From assembly GCA_036389715.1 (NCBI GenBank), contig DASVWH010000213.1, forward strand, positions 1-32,584: a DNA stretch of 32,584 nucleotides, in the 5' to 3' direction. The notes beneath the pieces are model-generated. The model had not been told where the DNA came from, did not search any database, and worked only from the letters and a program-made list of their open reading frames with translations. Numbering within the stretch: the stretch's first letter is position 1; every line of letters begins with the position of its first letter. Made by a program: the position numbers and the translations under genes. Below are positions 22,770 to 31,001 of the stretch, piece by piece. This DNA is from DASVWH01 sp036389715. Its GTDB lineage: Bacteria > Acidobacteriota > Blastocatellia > Pyrinomonadales > Pyrinomonadaceae.

Positions 22770-24110
22770 ATGGAGAAGCCTGTCGGTTATCTTGAACTGC
22801 TGCGCGGCAATCGCGGCTTCCGTCAACTCTGGCTGGGGCAGGTCGTCAGCCAGCTCGGCGACTGGTTCGACACTATCGCCGTTTACACGCTGGTACTCAA
22901 CCTGACCGGGTCCGGGCGCGCCGTCGGCCTCATTCTCGTCGCGCGTTTCGTCCCGAGCTTCATCGTCGGCCCTCTTTCCGGCGTCGTCGCGGACCGCTTC
23001 AGCCGCCGGACGATCATGATCGTCTCGGACCTGCTGCGCGCCGTCGTCGTGCTCGGCTTCCTCTTCGTCCGGCGCCCGGACCAGCTCTGGCTCGTCTACG
23101 CGCTGACGGTTCTCCAGCTCGTCTTCTCGACCTTCTTCGAGCCCGCGAAGACGGCCGCCATTCCCTCCATCGTCTCGGGCCGCGAGCTGCTGGCGGCCAA
23201 TACCATCACCTCCGCGACATGGTCCGCGATGCTCACGCTCGGCGCGGCGCTCGGCGGGCTCGTGACCGGGTGGTTCGGGACGGACGCGGCCTTCGTCATT
23301 GATTCGCTGACCTACCTTGTCTCGGCCGCGCTGGTCGCCAGCGTCGGTTTCCCCGCCCGCCCGGCGCGGAAGAAAAGCAGGCTGACGATCGGCAAAGCTC
23401 TCGGCATCACGGACACCATAGAGGGCGCGCGCTACGTCTGGAAGCGCCCGCGCGTCTTCGCCCTGATGATGGTCAAGCCAGCCTGGGGCCTGGGCGGCGG
23501 AATCCTAACGCTGCTCGCCGTCTTCGGTGAAAAGATTTTCCCCGTCGGCCGGAGCCCGGCGACGGGCATCGGCGTGCTCTACGCGGCGCGCGGCATCGGG
23601 ACGGCGTTGGGCCCGCTGGTCGCGCGCCGCTTTGCCGGTGAAACGCGCGAGAGTATGCAGCAGGGCATCGGGATAGCCTTTCTCTTCGGCGGCCTCTTCT
23701 ACATGGCTTTCGGCGGCGCGACCAGCTTCGTCCTGGCCGTTATCTGCCTGATGATCGCGCACGCGGGCGGCAGTCTCCTCTGGGTCAACTCGACCGTGCT
23801 CTTGCAGCGAGTGGTCGAAGACACGTTTCGCGGACGCGTCTTTGCGGCCGAACTGGCACTGCTGACGCTGACGATGGCCGCTTCAAATTACCTGACGGGC
23901 GAGCTGCTGGATAACTTCGGCTTCGGCCCGCGCGTTGTGACCATCGGCATCGGCCTCCTCTTTTTAATGCCGGGCGTGCTCTGGTTCGTCACCCGCCGCT
24001 GGTGGGACACGGAGCGGCAGGATGAGCCGCTCGAAGAACAGCTCGAAGATCAAGCGCGGCTCGAAGAGCAGGCGCGGCTTGAGCGTGAGGCGGCAGGCAT
24101 CGCGGGATAG
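22770..24110 (+). CDS. MFS transporter of the EntS/MFS_3-like type
   Basis: This is a 446-residue, 12-helix major facilitator transporter in the inner membrane. The N-terminus (LELLRGNRGFRQLWLGQVVSQLGDWFDTIAVYTL) and the loop 2-3 motif (GVVADRFSRRTIMIVSDLLRA) are typical of the subfamily that includes enterobactin and macrolide exporters. The FEPAKTAAIPSIV segment in helices 4-5 is also a family hallmark. The C-terminal tail (about 412-446) is hydrophilic and made of repeated Glu/Gln/Leu/Arg units (EEQLEDQARLEEQARLE), probably helical. The substrate cannot be predicted. It is the first of four co-directional genes; the next starts 41 bases after its stop. Confidence 0.9.
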   Translation: MEKPVGYLELLRGNRGFRQLWLGQVVSQLGDWFDTIAVYTLVLNLTGSGRAVGLILVARFVPSFIVGPLSGVVADRFSRRTIMIVSDLLRAVVVLGFLFVRRPDQLWLVYALTVLQLVFSTFFEPAKTAAIPSIVSGRELLAANTITSATWSAMLTLGAALGGLVTGWFGTDAAFVIDSLTYLVSAALVASVGFPARPARKKSRLTIGKALGITDTIEGARYVWKRPRVFALMMVKPAWGLGGGILTLLAVFGEKIFPVGRSPATGIGVLYAARGIGTALGPLVARRFAGETRESMQQGIGIAFLFGGLFYMAFGGATSFVLAVICLMIAHAGGSLLWVNSTVLLQRVVEDTFRGRVFAAELALLTLTMAASNYLTGELLDNFGFGPRVVTIGIGLLFLMPGVLWFVTRRWWDTERQDEPLEEQLEDQARLEEQARLEREAAGIAG

Positions 24111-24150
24111 CGCAGAACGGTTCAACGACGGCGCGCTCAGGGGAGTGATA

Positions 24151-24720
24151 ATGATGAAGCTCAGGGTTGGCGTGATGGGTTCGGCTGAAGACGCGCTGCC
24201 GGGCGGCGTGCAGGCCGGGGTGCGCGAAAAGGCTGAGGCGCTCGGGCGCGCGGTCGCGGCGCGCGATCTCCTGCTGCTAACGGGCGCGACGACCGGCCTG
24301 ACTTACCTGGCGGGCCGCAGCGCGCACGAGGCGGGCGCGTTCCATCTGGGAGTCTCGCCCGCCAGCGACGAGCGCCAGCACGTAGAAGTTTACGGGCTCC
24401 CGGTTGACGCCTGCGACTGCATCGTCTACACGGGCTTCGGGCTCAAGGGGCGTAACGTCGTGCTCGTCCGCTCGTGTGAGATAGTGCTCTTCATCGGCGG
24501 CTCGATGGGCTCGCTCAATGAGTTCACCATCGCGCATGACGAAGGGCGCGTGATGGGCTGCCTGACGGGCACTGGCGGCGTCGCGGACGAAGCCGAACGT
24601 CTGCTCCAGGTCTTCCCGAAAGAGACGGGCGCGTGCGTGCTTCACGGCGACGACCCGGAACGGCTGCTGGCCGCGTGCCTCGAAGCCCTGGAACAGAAGA
24701 GACGAAACGAGAAGGGATAA
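24151..24720 (+). CDS. LOG/TIGR00725-like Rossmann-fold protein
   Basis: The 189-residue protein belongs to the SLOG superfamily, which contains cytokinin-activating LOG phosphoribohydrolases and the TIGR00725 group of unknown substrate. The N-terminal strand KLRVGVMGSAED and the LLLTGATTGLTYLAGRSAHEAGA block form the nucleotide-binding core. The usual PGGxGTxxE motif appears as FIGGSMGSLNEFTIAHDEG (about residues 114-132), closer to TIGR00725 than to true LOG. Longer in-frame starts exist inside the MFS gene, but GGGAG at 24141-24145 fixes the start at ATG 24151 or 24154. The reaction is uncertain. Confidence 0.8.
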   Translation: MMKLRVGVMGSAEDALPGGVQAGVREKAEALGRAVAARDLLLLTGATTGLTYLAGRSAHEAGAFHLGVSPASDERQHVEVYGLPVDACDCIVYTGFGLKGRNVVLVRSCEIVLFIGGSMGSLNEFTIAHDEGRVMGCLTGTGGVADEAERLLQVFPKETGACVLHGDDPERLLAACLEALEQKRRNEKG

Positions 24721-24862
24721 ATCGGGGAGGGTAAAGAGGAAATAGTTGGAGATAGCGGCAATGTTGGAGATAGCGGCAATGGTGAAAAGCAGAGCGGCGG
24801 ACTTGGAAGGGACAGCGAGCCTCTTCCTTTCGCCCCTCACGTCCCACCTTTCACCTTAATCC
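24715..24862. repeat. Mixed-period spacer array H10 with 18-bp tandem repeat
   Basis: GTTGGAGATAGCGGCAAT occurs twice in tandem (18-nt period, about 24745-24780). To its right, TTTCGCC, CCTCACG, TCCCACC, TTTCACC, TTAATCC (24828-24862) keep a 7-nt register. GGTGAAA at 24781-24787 is the exact complement of TTTCACC at 24849-24855. The left end begins near the stop codon of the LOG-like gene. Confidence 0.65.
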
Positions 24863-24880
24863 CTGAGCGGAGGTTAAGAG

Positions 24881-25672
24881 ATGGACCTGGGTTTACGTGA
24901 TCGCGTGGCGTTGGTTGCCGCTGCCAGCCGGGGGATAGGCTTTGCGGCGGCGCTTGAATTAGCGCGCGAGGGAGCGCGCGTTTTCCTCTGCTCGCGTGAT
25001 GAGGGGCGCGCTCTCGAAGCGGCCGCGCGGATACGCGCCGAGACGGGGGCGCAGGTGACGGGCGTGCGGGCAGACGTGACGAGCGACGAGGACGCGGCGC
25101 GCTTCGTCGGGCTGGCAGAGCGGGAGGCTGGCCGGATTGACATCTGCATGACCAACGCCGGAGGCTCGCCCGCCTCCACCTTCGCCGAAACCGATCTTGA
25201 GATGTATCGCAGAGCCTTCGAGCTTAACGCGCTCTCGGCTATCCGTCTCGCGCAGCTCGTCGTCGCGCCCATGCGCGAGCGGCAGTGGGGGCGCATCATC
25301 AACATCACTTCCATCTCCGTCAAGCAGCCCATCAGCGGGCTGCTGCTCTCCAACACGGTCCGCGCGGGCCTGACGGGCTGGGCCAAGACACTGTCTACGG
25401 AAGTGGCCGCCGATAACGTCACGGTCAACTCGGTCGCGCCCGGCTACACGCTGACGGAGCGGCAGGATGAGCTGGCCGAGGCGCGTGGCCGCATGACCGG
25501 AAAGAGCAGGGAGGAGCTGCTGGCAGGCTGGGCCGCGGAGATTCCCATGCGCCGCCTTGCCAGCCCCGAAGAGATCGCCGCCGCCGTCGCCTTTCTAGCC
25601 TCCGAGCGCGCCTCCTACATCACGGGCGTGACGTTGCAGGTGGACGGCGGCTGGGTGCGCGGCCTCTTCTAG
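24881..25672 (+). CDS. SDR-like protein lacking the standard catalytic tetrad
   Basis: The 263 residues have the Rossmann fold and overall pattern of 3-oxoacyl-ACP reductase-like short-chain dehydrogenases: DVTSDEDAARF, NAGG, a long helix after IINITSISV, and the C-terminal FLASERASYITGVTLQVDGG. Two hallmarks are changed. The cofactor loop is AAASRGIG where TGxxxGIG is expected. The YxxxK catalytic pair is replaced by LLSNTVRAGLTGWAK. This agrees with the described BKR-like SDR subgroup that lacks a perfect tetrad. Catalysis by the classical mechanism is therefore doubtful. The following gene starts 34 bases after the stop. Confidence 0.88.
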   Translation: MDLGLRDRVALVAAASRGIGFAAALELAREGARVFLCSRDEGRALEAAARIRAETGAQVTGVRADVTSDEDAARFVGLAEREAGRIDICMTNAGGSPASTFAETDLEMYRRAFELNALSAIRLAQLVVAPMRERQWGRIINITSISVKQPISGLLLSNTVRAGLTGWAKTLSTEVAADNVTVNSVAPGYTLTERQDELAEARGRMTGKSREELLAGWAAEIPMRRLASPEEIAAAVAFLASERASYITGVTLQVDGGWVRGLF

Positions 25673-25706
25673 GGCACGCGCGCAGGAGTTGCCGACGGGC
25701 CGAGAG

Positions 25707-26375
25707 ATGAAGAGCGAACGACACAAAGAGACTCGCACGCCGGATGTCATCACGGCGCGTCACGTTGCGACCGAAACTGGCAGGCTCGATTTAGGGTCAG
25801 GGCTCTGGAGAGAGGCGCAGAGCGTGGCTGTCACGCGCTACTGGTCCGGCGAGGATGCGCCCGCGGAGCGCCACATGGAAGCGCGGCTCGCCTGGTCTGC
25901 CGAAGCACTCTTCGTGCGCTTCGATTGCAGGCAGTTCGAGCCGCTCGTAGTTAGCCCGGAGCCGCAGACACTAAGCAAGACCGTCGGGCTCTGGGAGCGA
26001 GATGTCTGCGAAATCTTCGTTGCGCCGGACGAGAGCCAGCCCGAGCGATATTTTGAGTTCGAGGCCGCGCCGACGGGCGAATGGCTCGACCTGGGGATTC
26101 GCCAGCTGCCCGGCGCGCGCGAGACGGACTGGGAATTTCATTCGGGAATGACGGCAGCCGCGCGCATCGGCCGGGACAGTGTGACGATTGCGATGCGCGT
26201 GCCGTGGGAGGGGCTCGGGCGTGCGCCGCGCGCGGGCCAGAGCTGGCGTGTCAACCTCTTTCGCTGCATCGGCTCGGGCGACGGGCGCGGCTATCTGGCC
26301 TGGCAGCCGACCCGCACCGAGCGCCCCAACTTCCACCTGCCCGCGGCCTTCGGACGGCTCCGTTTCGAGGGCTGA
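25707..26375 (+). CDS. CBM9-like carbohydrate-binding domain protein
   Basis: The 222-residue protein looks like a free family 9 carbohydrate-binding module (DOMON-like fold). Typical blocks are LWREAQSVAVTRYWSG, then ARLAWSAEALFVRFDCRQ, LWERDVCEIFVAPDE, YFEFEAAPTGEWLDL and the final WRVNLFRCIGSGDGRGYLAWQPT. The pattern WERDVxEIFVxP is characteristic of these proteins. No catalytic domain, signal peptide or membrane segment is seen. A TTG at 25689 is in frame, but the ATG at 25707 is preferred; neither has a well-spaced ribosome binding site. It follows the SDR closely and probably shares its transcript. The ligand is unknown. Confidence 0.78.
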   Translation: MKSERHKETRTPDVITARHVATETGRLDLGSGLWREAQSVAVTRYWSGEDAPAERHMEARLAWSAEALFVRFDCRQFEPLVVSPEPQTLSKTVGLWERDVCEIFVAPDESQPERYFEFEAAPTGEWLDLGIRQLPGARETDWEFHSGMTAAARIGRDSVTIAMRVPWEGLGRAPRAGQSWRVNLFRCIGSGDGRGYLAWQPTRTERPNFHLPAAFGRLRFEG

Positions 26376-26490
26376 AGGAACATAGGGCTGCGCGCGTGCC
26401 GGGGTAACGCCGAAGGCTCAAGGCTCGCGCATGCTCGTCAGGCTTAAACCCCACGCACGGCTCGTCAAGGTCGGGCTCGCGCGGGCACGT

Positions 26491-26985
26491 TCACTTCGCA
26501 GCGGTCCGCTTTTTCCCTTCATTGCTGGCTATCATTTTAAGGTAATCATTAAAGCGCGCGCGGTCGTCCTCGCTCATCGTCTTAATATGCACGCCGATGA
26601 GATAGCCCGTGTCGGCCGCCTCTTCCTCCAGTGGGGCGTAGCGCACAGGGGTGGCATAAATCGTGATTGGTCCAGACGGAATGGCGAGCCTGATTTGCAA
26701 GAGGCGGCTTTCGTTGGCCAGGTGATGCCCGCCGATGCGGACCGTGGGCACGATCAGAGCCAGGCCCGTCTCGCTGATGTCGCGTGTGTAGCCTGCCAGC
26801 TTCAACGGCTGCTCGCCCGCGCTCGTTTTGGTATTGGAGAGAGAAACGCTCAGGACCAGCCCCGCTTCGAGATGTGTGACGTGGCGTGCGGCGCGGCGGC
26901 GATTGCCCAGGAACTCGCGGAATCGGTTGGCGATGAAACGTATCAACTCAGGCATTCGGGAATAGACCTCATTGAACGCTTCCAC
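26491..26985 (-). CDS. PilZ domain c-di-GMP receptor
   Basis: The PilZ domain binds c-di-GMP and changes the activity of a partner. The 164 residues show the two binding motifs: the basic block NRRRAAR (28-34, RxxxR type) and DISETG (69-74, the D/NxSxxG motif). LALIVPTVRIGG and a terminal YLIGVHIKTMSEDDRARFNDYL follow, giving the beta-barrel and closing helix. A short N-terminal helix (1-27) precedes it. The start is GTG at 26985 or ATG at 26955; the latter has GAGG about nine bases upstream. The HD-GYP/GGDEF enzyme 5.3 kb away could supply or remove its ligand. Confidence 0.87.
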   Translation of the reverse strand: MEAFNEVYSRMPELIRFIANRFREFLGNRRRAARHVTHLEAGLVLSVSLSNTKTSAGEQPLKLAGYTRDISETGLALIVPTVRIGGHHLANESRLLQIRLAIPSGPITIYATPVRYAPLEEEAADTGYLIGVHIKTMSEDDRARFNDYLKMIASNEGKKRTAAK

Positions 26986-27193
26986 ACGCGAAGCTTTTTC
27001 AGATTATCAACCATCAGAGCGGCGTCGGTAAAGGGCGAGCGGGAGGCGCACGCGGCGGCCGCTCGAAGATGAGAGGCCGCGGGCGGCATTTGACGAGGCA
27101 ACTTCGGCGCGGCGGGCGCTGGTCCAGAGCCCTTCGCCGTAGCAGGCTCAAAACAGGTCGTGACGGCAAAGAGCGCTTCGACGCGAGCGGAGC

Positions 27194-27994
27194 TTACTTT
27201 GCACCGGGGGGCAGGATGAGCGGCTTGCCGCCCGTGTCGGCGCTGCGAATGCCCGTCTGGTCCATGAAGAAGGAGAGGCGTCCCGTGCGGCCGTAGCTGG
27301 CGGGCTCGGCCCCGGCCGTCCAGCTCCTGGCATCCTTACCGAGCGCCAGATGAAAGCGATAGCCGGTTGAGTCTGTCGTCTCTATATCTTTCGGGACCAG
27401 GCCCGAGTTGATGAGCGTCGGCAGATCGGCGTAGAGCTTATTGTGCTGCGAAGCGTAGGCCAGTTGGGCCAGGTTGATGCGTTGCAGGACTTCCTGCACT
27501 TCGCTGTGATGCGTCTCTATCCGCGCTTCAAAGAAGAAACGCTTGCCGCTTTTTCTGACGACCTCCTGATTCTCCCTGTCGCCGACGACCCAGGCGCTGC
27601 CGTCGCGCATCAGTGTCACAGGCTCTGCCTGCCCGGTCGAATCAACGTCCGCTATCTTGACGAAGACGGTCGCCGTGTCGCCGCTCATCTGCTCTCCGTT
27701 GATTTCGATCTTCTCAGGAATATTCTTCGCCATCTTCTCGAAATCCGGGCGCAGCTCTTCAAACTCTTCCGCGCTCAAGCCTTCGATGGCGGGCCTGTAA
27801 ATCGAGAGCGCGAAGGCTTCGCGGAAATGTCGCTCGCGCATCATCCTGTAGAATTCGCGGACGGTCTCGGTCGGCGAGCGCGCCGCACCCGTCTGCGCCG
27901 GGACGCCCGTGCTCGCCAGCGAGAGCAAGAGCAGGAGCGCGGCCGCAAGGAGAGAATGGGCGCGTAAGGCAGAAACGGGCTTCAAATTATTCAT
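27194..27994 (-). CDS. Secreted protein with NTF2-like and pseudopilin-like parts
   Basis: The 266-residue protein starts with a signal peptide (LLAAALLLLLSLASTGVPAQ, cut near residue 35). Residues 40-155 resemble lumazine-binding/NTF2-like or DUF4878-type domains: TETVREFYRMMRERHFREAFAL, then GDTATVFVKI and VTLMRDGSAWVVGDRE. Residues 165-255 resemble the globular end of type IV pilin or GspG-like pseudopilins: NLAQLAYASQHNKLYADLPTLINSGLVP, then YRFHLALG and FFMDQTGIRS. The usual hydrophobic pilin helix is absent. The function is unknown; a lipid- or pilus-related periplasmic role is possible. Confidence 0.72.
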   Translation of the reverse strand: MNNLKPVSALRAHSLLAAALLLLLSLASTGVPAQTGAARSPTETVREFYRMMRERHFREAFALSIYRPAIEGLSAEEFEELRPDFEKMAKNIPEKIEINGEQMSGDTATVFVKIADVDSTGQAEPVTLMRDGSAWVVGDRENQEVVRKSGKRFFFEARIETHHSEVQEVLQRINLAQLAYASQHNKLYADLPTLINSGLVPKDIETTDSTGYRFHLALGKDARSWTAGAEPASYGRTGRLSFFMDQTGIRSADTGGKPLILPPGAK

Positions 27995-28017
27995 ATTTCC
28001 GTCTTCTCAATAAGGAA

Positions 28018-28057
28018 TGTGCGGCGCGGCCGTTGGTCACGACGGCCGCGCCGCACA
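28018..28057 (-). terminator. Terminator-like hairpin after the OPT gene
   Basis: TGTGCGGCGCGGCCGT (28018-28033) and ACGGCCGCGCCGCACA (28042-28057) form a perfect 16-bp stem with the loop TGGTCACG. It begins 39 bases after the OPT stop on the minus strand. The following bases are T-rich (ATTCCTTATTG) but not a clean T-run. Confidence 0.65.
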
Positions 28058-28095
28058 ATTATAGAGGATGCAAGGGCGAAAAACGTTGCCGCCCG

Positions 28096-30705
28096 CTAGC
28101 CGCTAAATCTAGGCGGTGCGGGCGGGCCTGAGCCAGCCGCGCGCGCCCTCCCCTTGAGCAGCACCTCGCGCCCGACCAGATAGAGCAGGACGCAGAGCAC
28201 CAGGAACGGGATCATCGAAAGGAGATTGGAGTTATCCCCGTTGAAGAAGGGATTATTATTCGTTGACCAATCTTCTATGCTCTTGTTGAAGTCCGCGAAG
28301 GCCGGAACACCGGCCATGAAGGCGATGACGATTCCGGCCAGCGCGCCGCCCGCGATGTAGCCCGAAGCCATCAGGACGCCCGAGCTCTTATCGCCCTCGG
28401 CGACCAGCTCTTCTTCCGTCAGCTTCTTGTGCCTCAATTTACGGCGCAGGTAGAGGTCTACCAGCCAGCGAATCATCCCGCCGATGAAGATCGGGCTTGA
28501 CGAAGAGAGCGGCAGGTAAACGCCGACGGCGAAGGCCAGCGACGGAATCCCGCTCATCTCAAGCACGATGGCGATCATCACACCGAGCAGCACCAGCCCC
28601 CACGGCAGCTTGCGACTGAGGATGCCCTGAATGATGTAGGACATCAACGTCGCTTTCGGCGCGTCGAACTTCGTCACGGCCGAGCCGTCCGGCCTGATTC
28701 TGTGCGTCCCGTTGATGCCGGGGTCAACCATGTAAACGGGGACGCCCTGCTCGTCTACGAGGAATCGCTGCGCGGCGCTGCCGCCGGTATCGATCTTCTG
28801 CCAGACGCGATAGGTCTTCGGGTCGGAGACGCCCTGCGGGCCTTCGAGCTTCTCCTCGCCTCCGAGCTGCGACATGTCTGCGCGCAGGTCGGGCGGGAAG
28901 TTGCGCTCGATCTTGTAAGCGATCTTGCCGGACTCGTCCACCAGGTATTCGCCTGGGTCAAGCCCCGCGACCGGACTCGGGGCGTCGGGCGCGTTGTTAA
29001 GCAAGCGGTAGTTGCCCTGTTGAAGCGGCCTGGCCTCTTCCGTGTAAGGCGCGAGCGGGACGCCCGACTCAAGCTGCCCGACATTCTTGGTGACGGGCGC
29101 GAAGGTCTCTCTGGGCACGTAAACGGTCGCGGCGCTGTTGAGCTTGAGCAGGATCGGCCCGAGGATCAAGGCCGAGGCAAGCGCCCCGATGAGAATCGCA
29201 ATCTGCTGGTACTTTGGCGTCGCCCCGACCAGATAGCCCGTCTTCAAATCCTGCGATGTCGTGCCGCCGTTCGAGGCGGCGATGCAGACGATGGCCCCGA
29301 TTGAAAGCGCCGTCACGTAGTAGGGCGGCGTCGTCCAACCGATAATCAGGAAGATGAGGCAGGTCAGCAACAGCGTCGCCACCGTCATCCCGGAAATCGG
29401 GTTCGACGACGACCCGATCTCGCCCGTCAGGCGCGACGAGACCGTGACGAAGAGGAACCCGAAAACTATGATCGCAAGTGCGCCCAGGATATTCCATTGC
29501 AGGTGCAGCTGCGGGAAGATCATGATGGTGGCGATGAGCAGGACGATGCCGCCGATGACGAGCTTCATCGAGAGGTCCTGATCGGTGCGCGGCCTCTTCC
29601 CCGCGACGGCCTGTCCGCCGCGCAAATCCTGTAAACCGGCCTTGAGCCCGTGCCAGATGGTCGGCAGCGAGCGCATCAGGCTGATGATGCCGCCAGCCGC
29701 GACCGCGCCCGCGCCGATGTAGAGAACGTAGGCGCTGCGTATCTGGTTCGGCCCCATCTCGCTAATCGGCACTGTTCCCGGAGCCAGCGCCGTCGTCATC
29801 CCCGAGCCGAAAAACTTGATCGCCGGAATCAGCACGAGATAGGCCAGCACGCCGCCCGCGCACATGATGGAAGCGATGCGCGGACCGATGATATAGCCGA
29901 CGCCGAGCAGTGTCGGCGAGATTTCGGCCGACAGCGAACCCGCCTTGAAGGGTTCATTGAAGACCTTCTCGGGCGTGTCCCTCCATCCCTTGAACGCCCC
30001 CATCGCCACCTGGTAGAGAAAGCCGATACCGAAGCCTGCCAGGATAGTCTTGGCCCCCGTCGCAGTCCCTTCGGCGTCGGCCGCAGCGGCCTTGTCCCGC
30101 TCGGCCTGTGACGCGGCCGCACGCGATTCGTCGGATGCTCCCGCCTTCAGGACTTCCGCGCAGGCCGTGCCCTCCGGGTACTTGAGAATGCCGTGCTGCT
30201 GCACGATCAGCGCCCGCCTGAGCGGAATCATCATCAGGATGCCGAGCAACCCGCCGAGGATCGCCACCAGCATGACGCGCGTAATCTCCAGGTCGAAGCC
30301 CAGAATCATGATCGCGGGCATCGTCACGCCGATGCCGAACGCGATACTTTCGCCCGCCGACCCGGCCGTCTGGACGATGTTGTTCTCCAGAATCGTCGCG
30401 TTTCTCAGCCCGAATTTCGAGAGCAGCCGAAAGAAAGTGATCGAGATGACGGCGACCGGAATTGAGGCGCTGACGGTCAACCCGACTTTCAAAACGAGGT
30501 ACAGAGAGGAAGCGCCGAAGATCATTCCCAGGATCGTGCCGACGATTAACGGCAGCACGGTCAGCTCGGGAATAATCGTTTTAGCCGGAATATACGGACG
30601 AAACTTGGCGGCCAGCGGATTGTCAGGCTTGGCCCCGACAATATCAGGATATTCGTTAACATCAGCAACGTCCGGCTTGTCAGGACCAACTGTTTCAGTC
30701 GCCAT
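28096..30705 (-). CDS. OPT family oligopeptide transporter with a soluble insertion
   Basis: The 869-residue protein is a polytopic inner-membrane transporter of the oligopeptide transporter family, which moves peptides or metal chelates. The N-terminal signature (IPELTVLPLIVGTILGMIFGASSLYL), ENNIVQTAGSAGES, and LKYPEGTACAEVLKAG blocks are all typical, as is GGTTSQDLKTGYLVGATP. Residues about 525-680 form a hydrophilic insertion between membrane helices, with two similar units (EYLVDESGKIAYKIE and RFLVDEQGVPVYMVD). The ATG at 30705 has GGAGGT ten bases upstream. Peptidases on both sides of the map (M2, M14) fit peptide use, but the substrate is not shown. Confidence 0.93.
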   Translation of the reverse strand: MATETVGPDKPDVADVNEYPDIVGAKPDNPLAAKFRPYIPAKTIIPELTVLPLIVGTILGMIFGASSLYLVLKVGLTVSASIPVAVISITFFRLLSKFGLRNATILENNIVQTAGSAGESIAFGIGVTMPAIMILGFDLEITRVMLVAILGGLLGILMMIPLRRALIVQQHGILKYPEGTACAEVLKAGASDESRAAASQAERDKAAAADAEGTATGAKTILAGFGIGFLYQVAMGAFKGWRDTPEKVFNEPFKAGSLSAEISPTLLGVGYIIGPRIASIMCAGGVLAYLVLIPAIKFFGSGMTTALAPGTVPISEMGPNQIRSAYVLYIGAGAVAAGGIISLMRSLPTIWHGLKAGLQDLRGGQAVAGKRPRTDQDLSMKLVIGGIVLLIATIMIFPQLHLQWNILGALAIIVFGFLFVTVSSRLTGEIGSSSNPISGMTVATLLLTCLIFLIIGWTTPPYYVTALSIGAIVCIAASNGGTTSQDLKTGYLVGATPKYQQIAILIGALASALILGPILLKLNSAATVYVPRETFAPVTKNVGQLESGVPLAPYTEEARPLQQGNYRLLNNAPDAPSPVAGLDPGEYLVDESGKIAYKIERNFPPDLRADMSQLGGEEKLEGPQGVSDPKTYRVWQKIDTGGSAAQRFLVDEQGVPVYMVDPGINGTHRIRPDGSAVTKFDAPKATLMSYIIQGILSRKLPWGLVLLGVMIAIVLEMSGIPSLAFAVGVYLPLSSSSPIFIGGMIRWLVDLYLRRKLRHKKLTEEELVAEGDKSSGVLMASGYIAGGALAGIVIAFMAGVPAFADFNKSIEDWSTNNNPFFNGDNSNLLSMIPFLVLCVLLYLVGREVLLKGRARAAGSGPPAPPRFSG

Positions 30706-30769
30706 TAGTAAAATGACCTCCGACTCGGATTCTGAAAACGGGGAGCAGATGGGGACAGATTTCGAGGAT

Positions 30770-30799
30770 ACTTTAACTCTCTCCGATACGGTAGAGCAA
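30770..30799 (-). promoter_or_regulatory. Possible promoter of the OPT gene
   Basis: On the minus strand TTGCTC (30799-30794) and TAAAGT (30775-30770) are separated by 18 bases. The -35 match is weak. The leader would be about 58 bases and carries the GGAGGT ribosome binding site. Confidence 0.3.
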
Positions 30800-30860
30800 G
30801 CTGCATCCAGATAATTTCCCCGCCATTTGAGAAGCCCGGCGGCGCTCGCCCGGCGCTGCT

Positions 30861-30897
30861 TGACGCCTGCCGCCGACGCTTGCTGACGCCTGCCGCC
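30861..30897. repeat. Short direct repeat in the OPT/M14 divergent spacer
   Basis: TGACGCCTGCCGCC occurs at 30861-30874 and again at 30884-30897 with a 23-base period. The 296-bp spacer shows nothing else except the OPT promoter and leader. Confidence 0.6.
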
Positions 30898-31001
30898 CTC
30901 CCTCCCGCTTTCGCCCCACGGCCATTTCCGTTAAACTCGCGGGCGCGCTCTTGCCTTTTCCGAATTTTTTGCCGCCCGACGCTGACCGGAGCTTTCAACG
31001 A

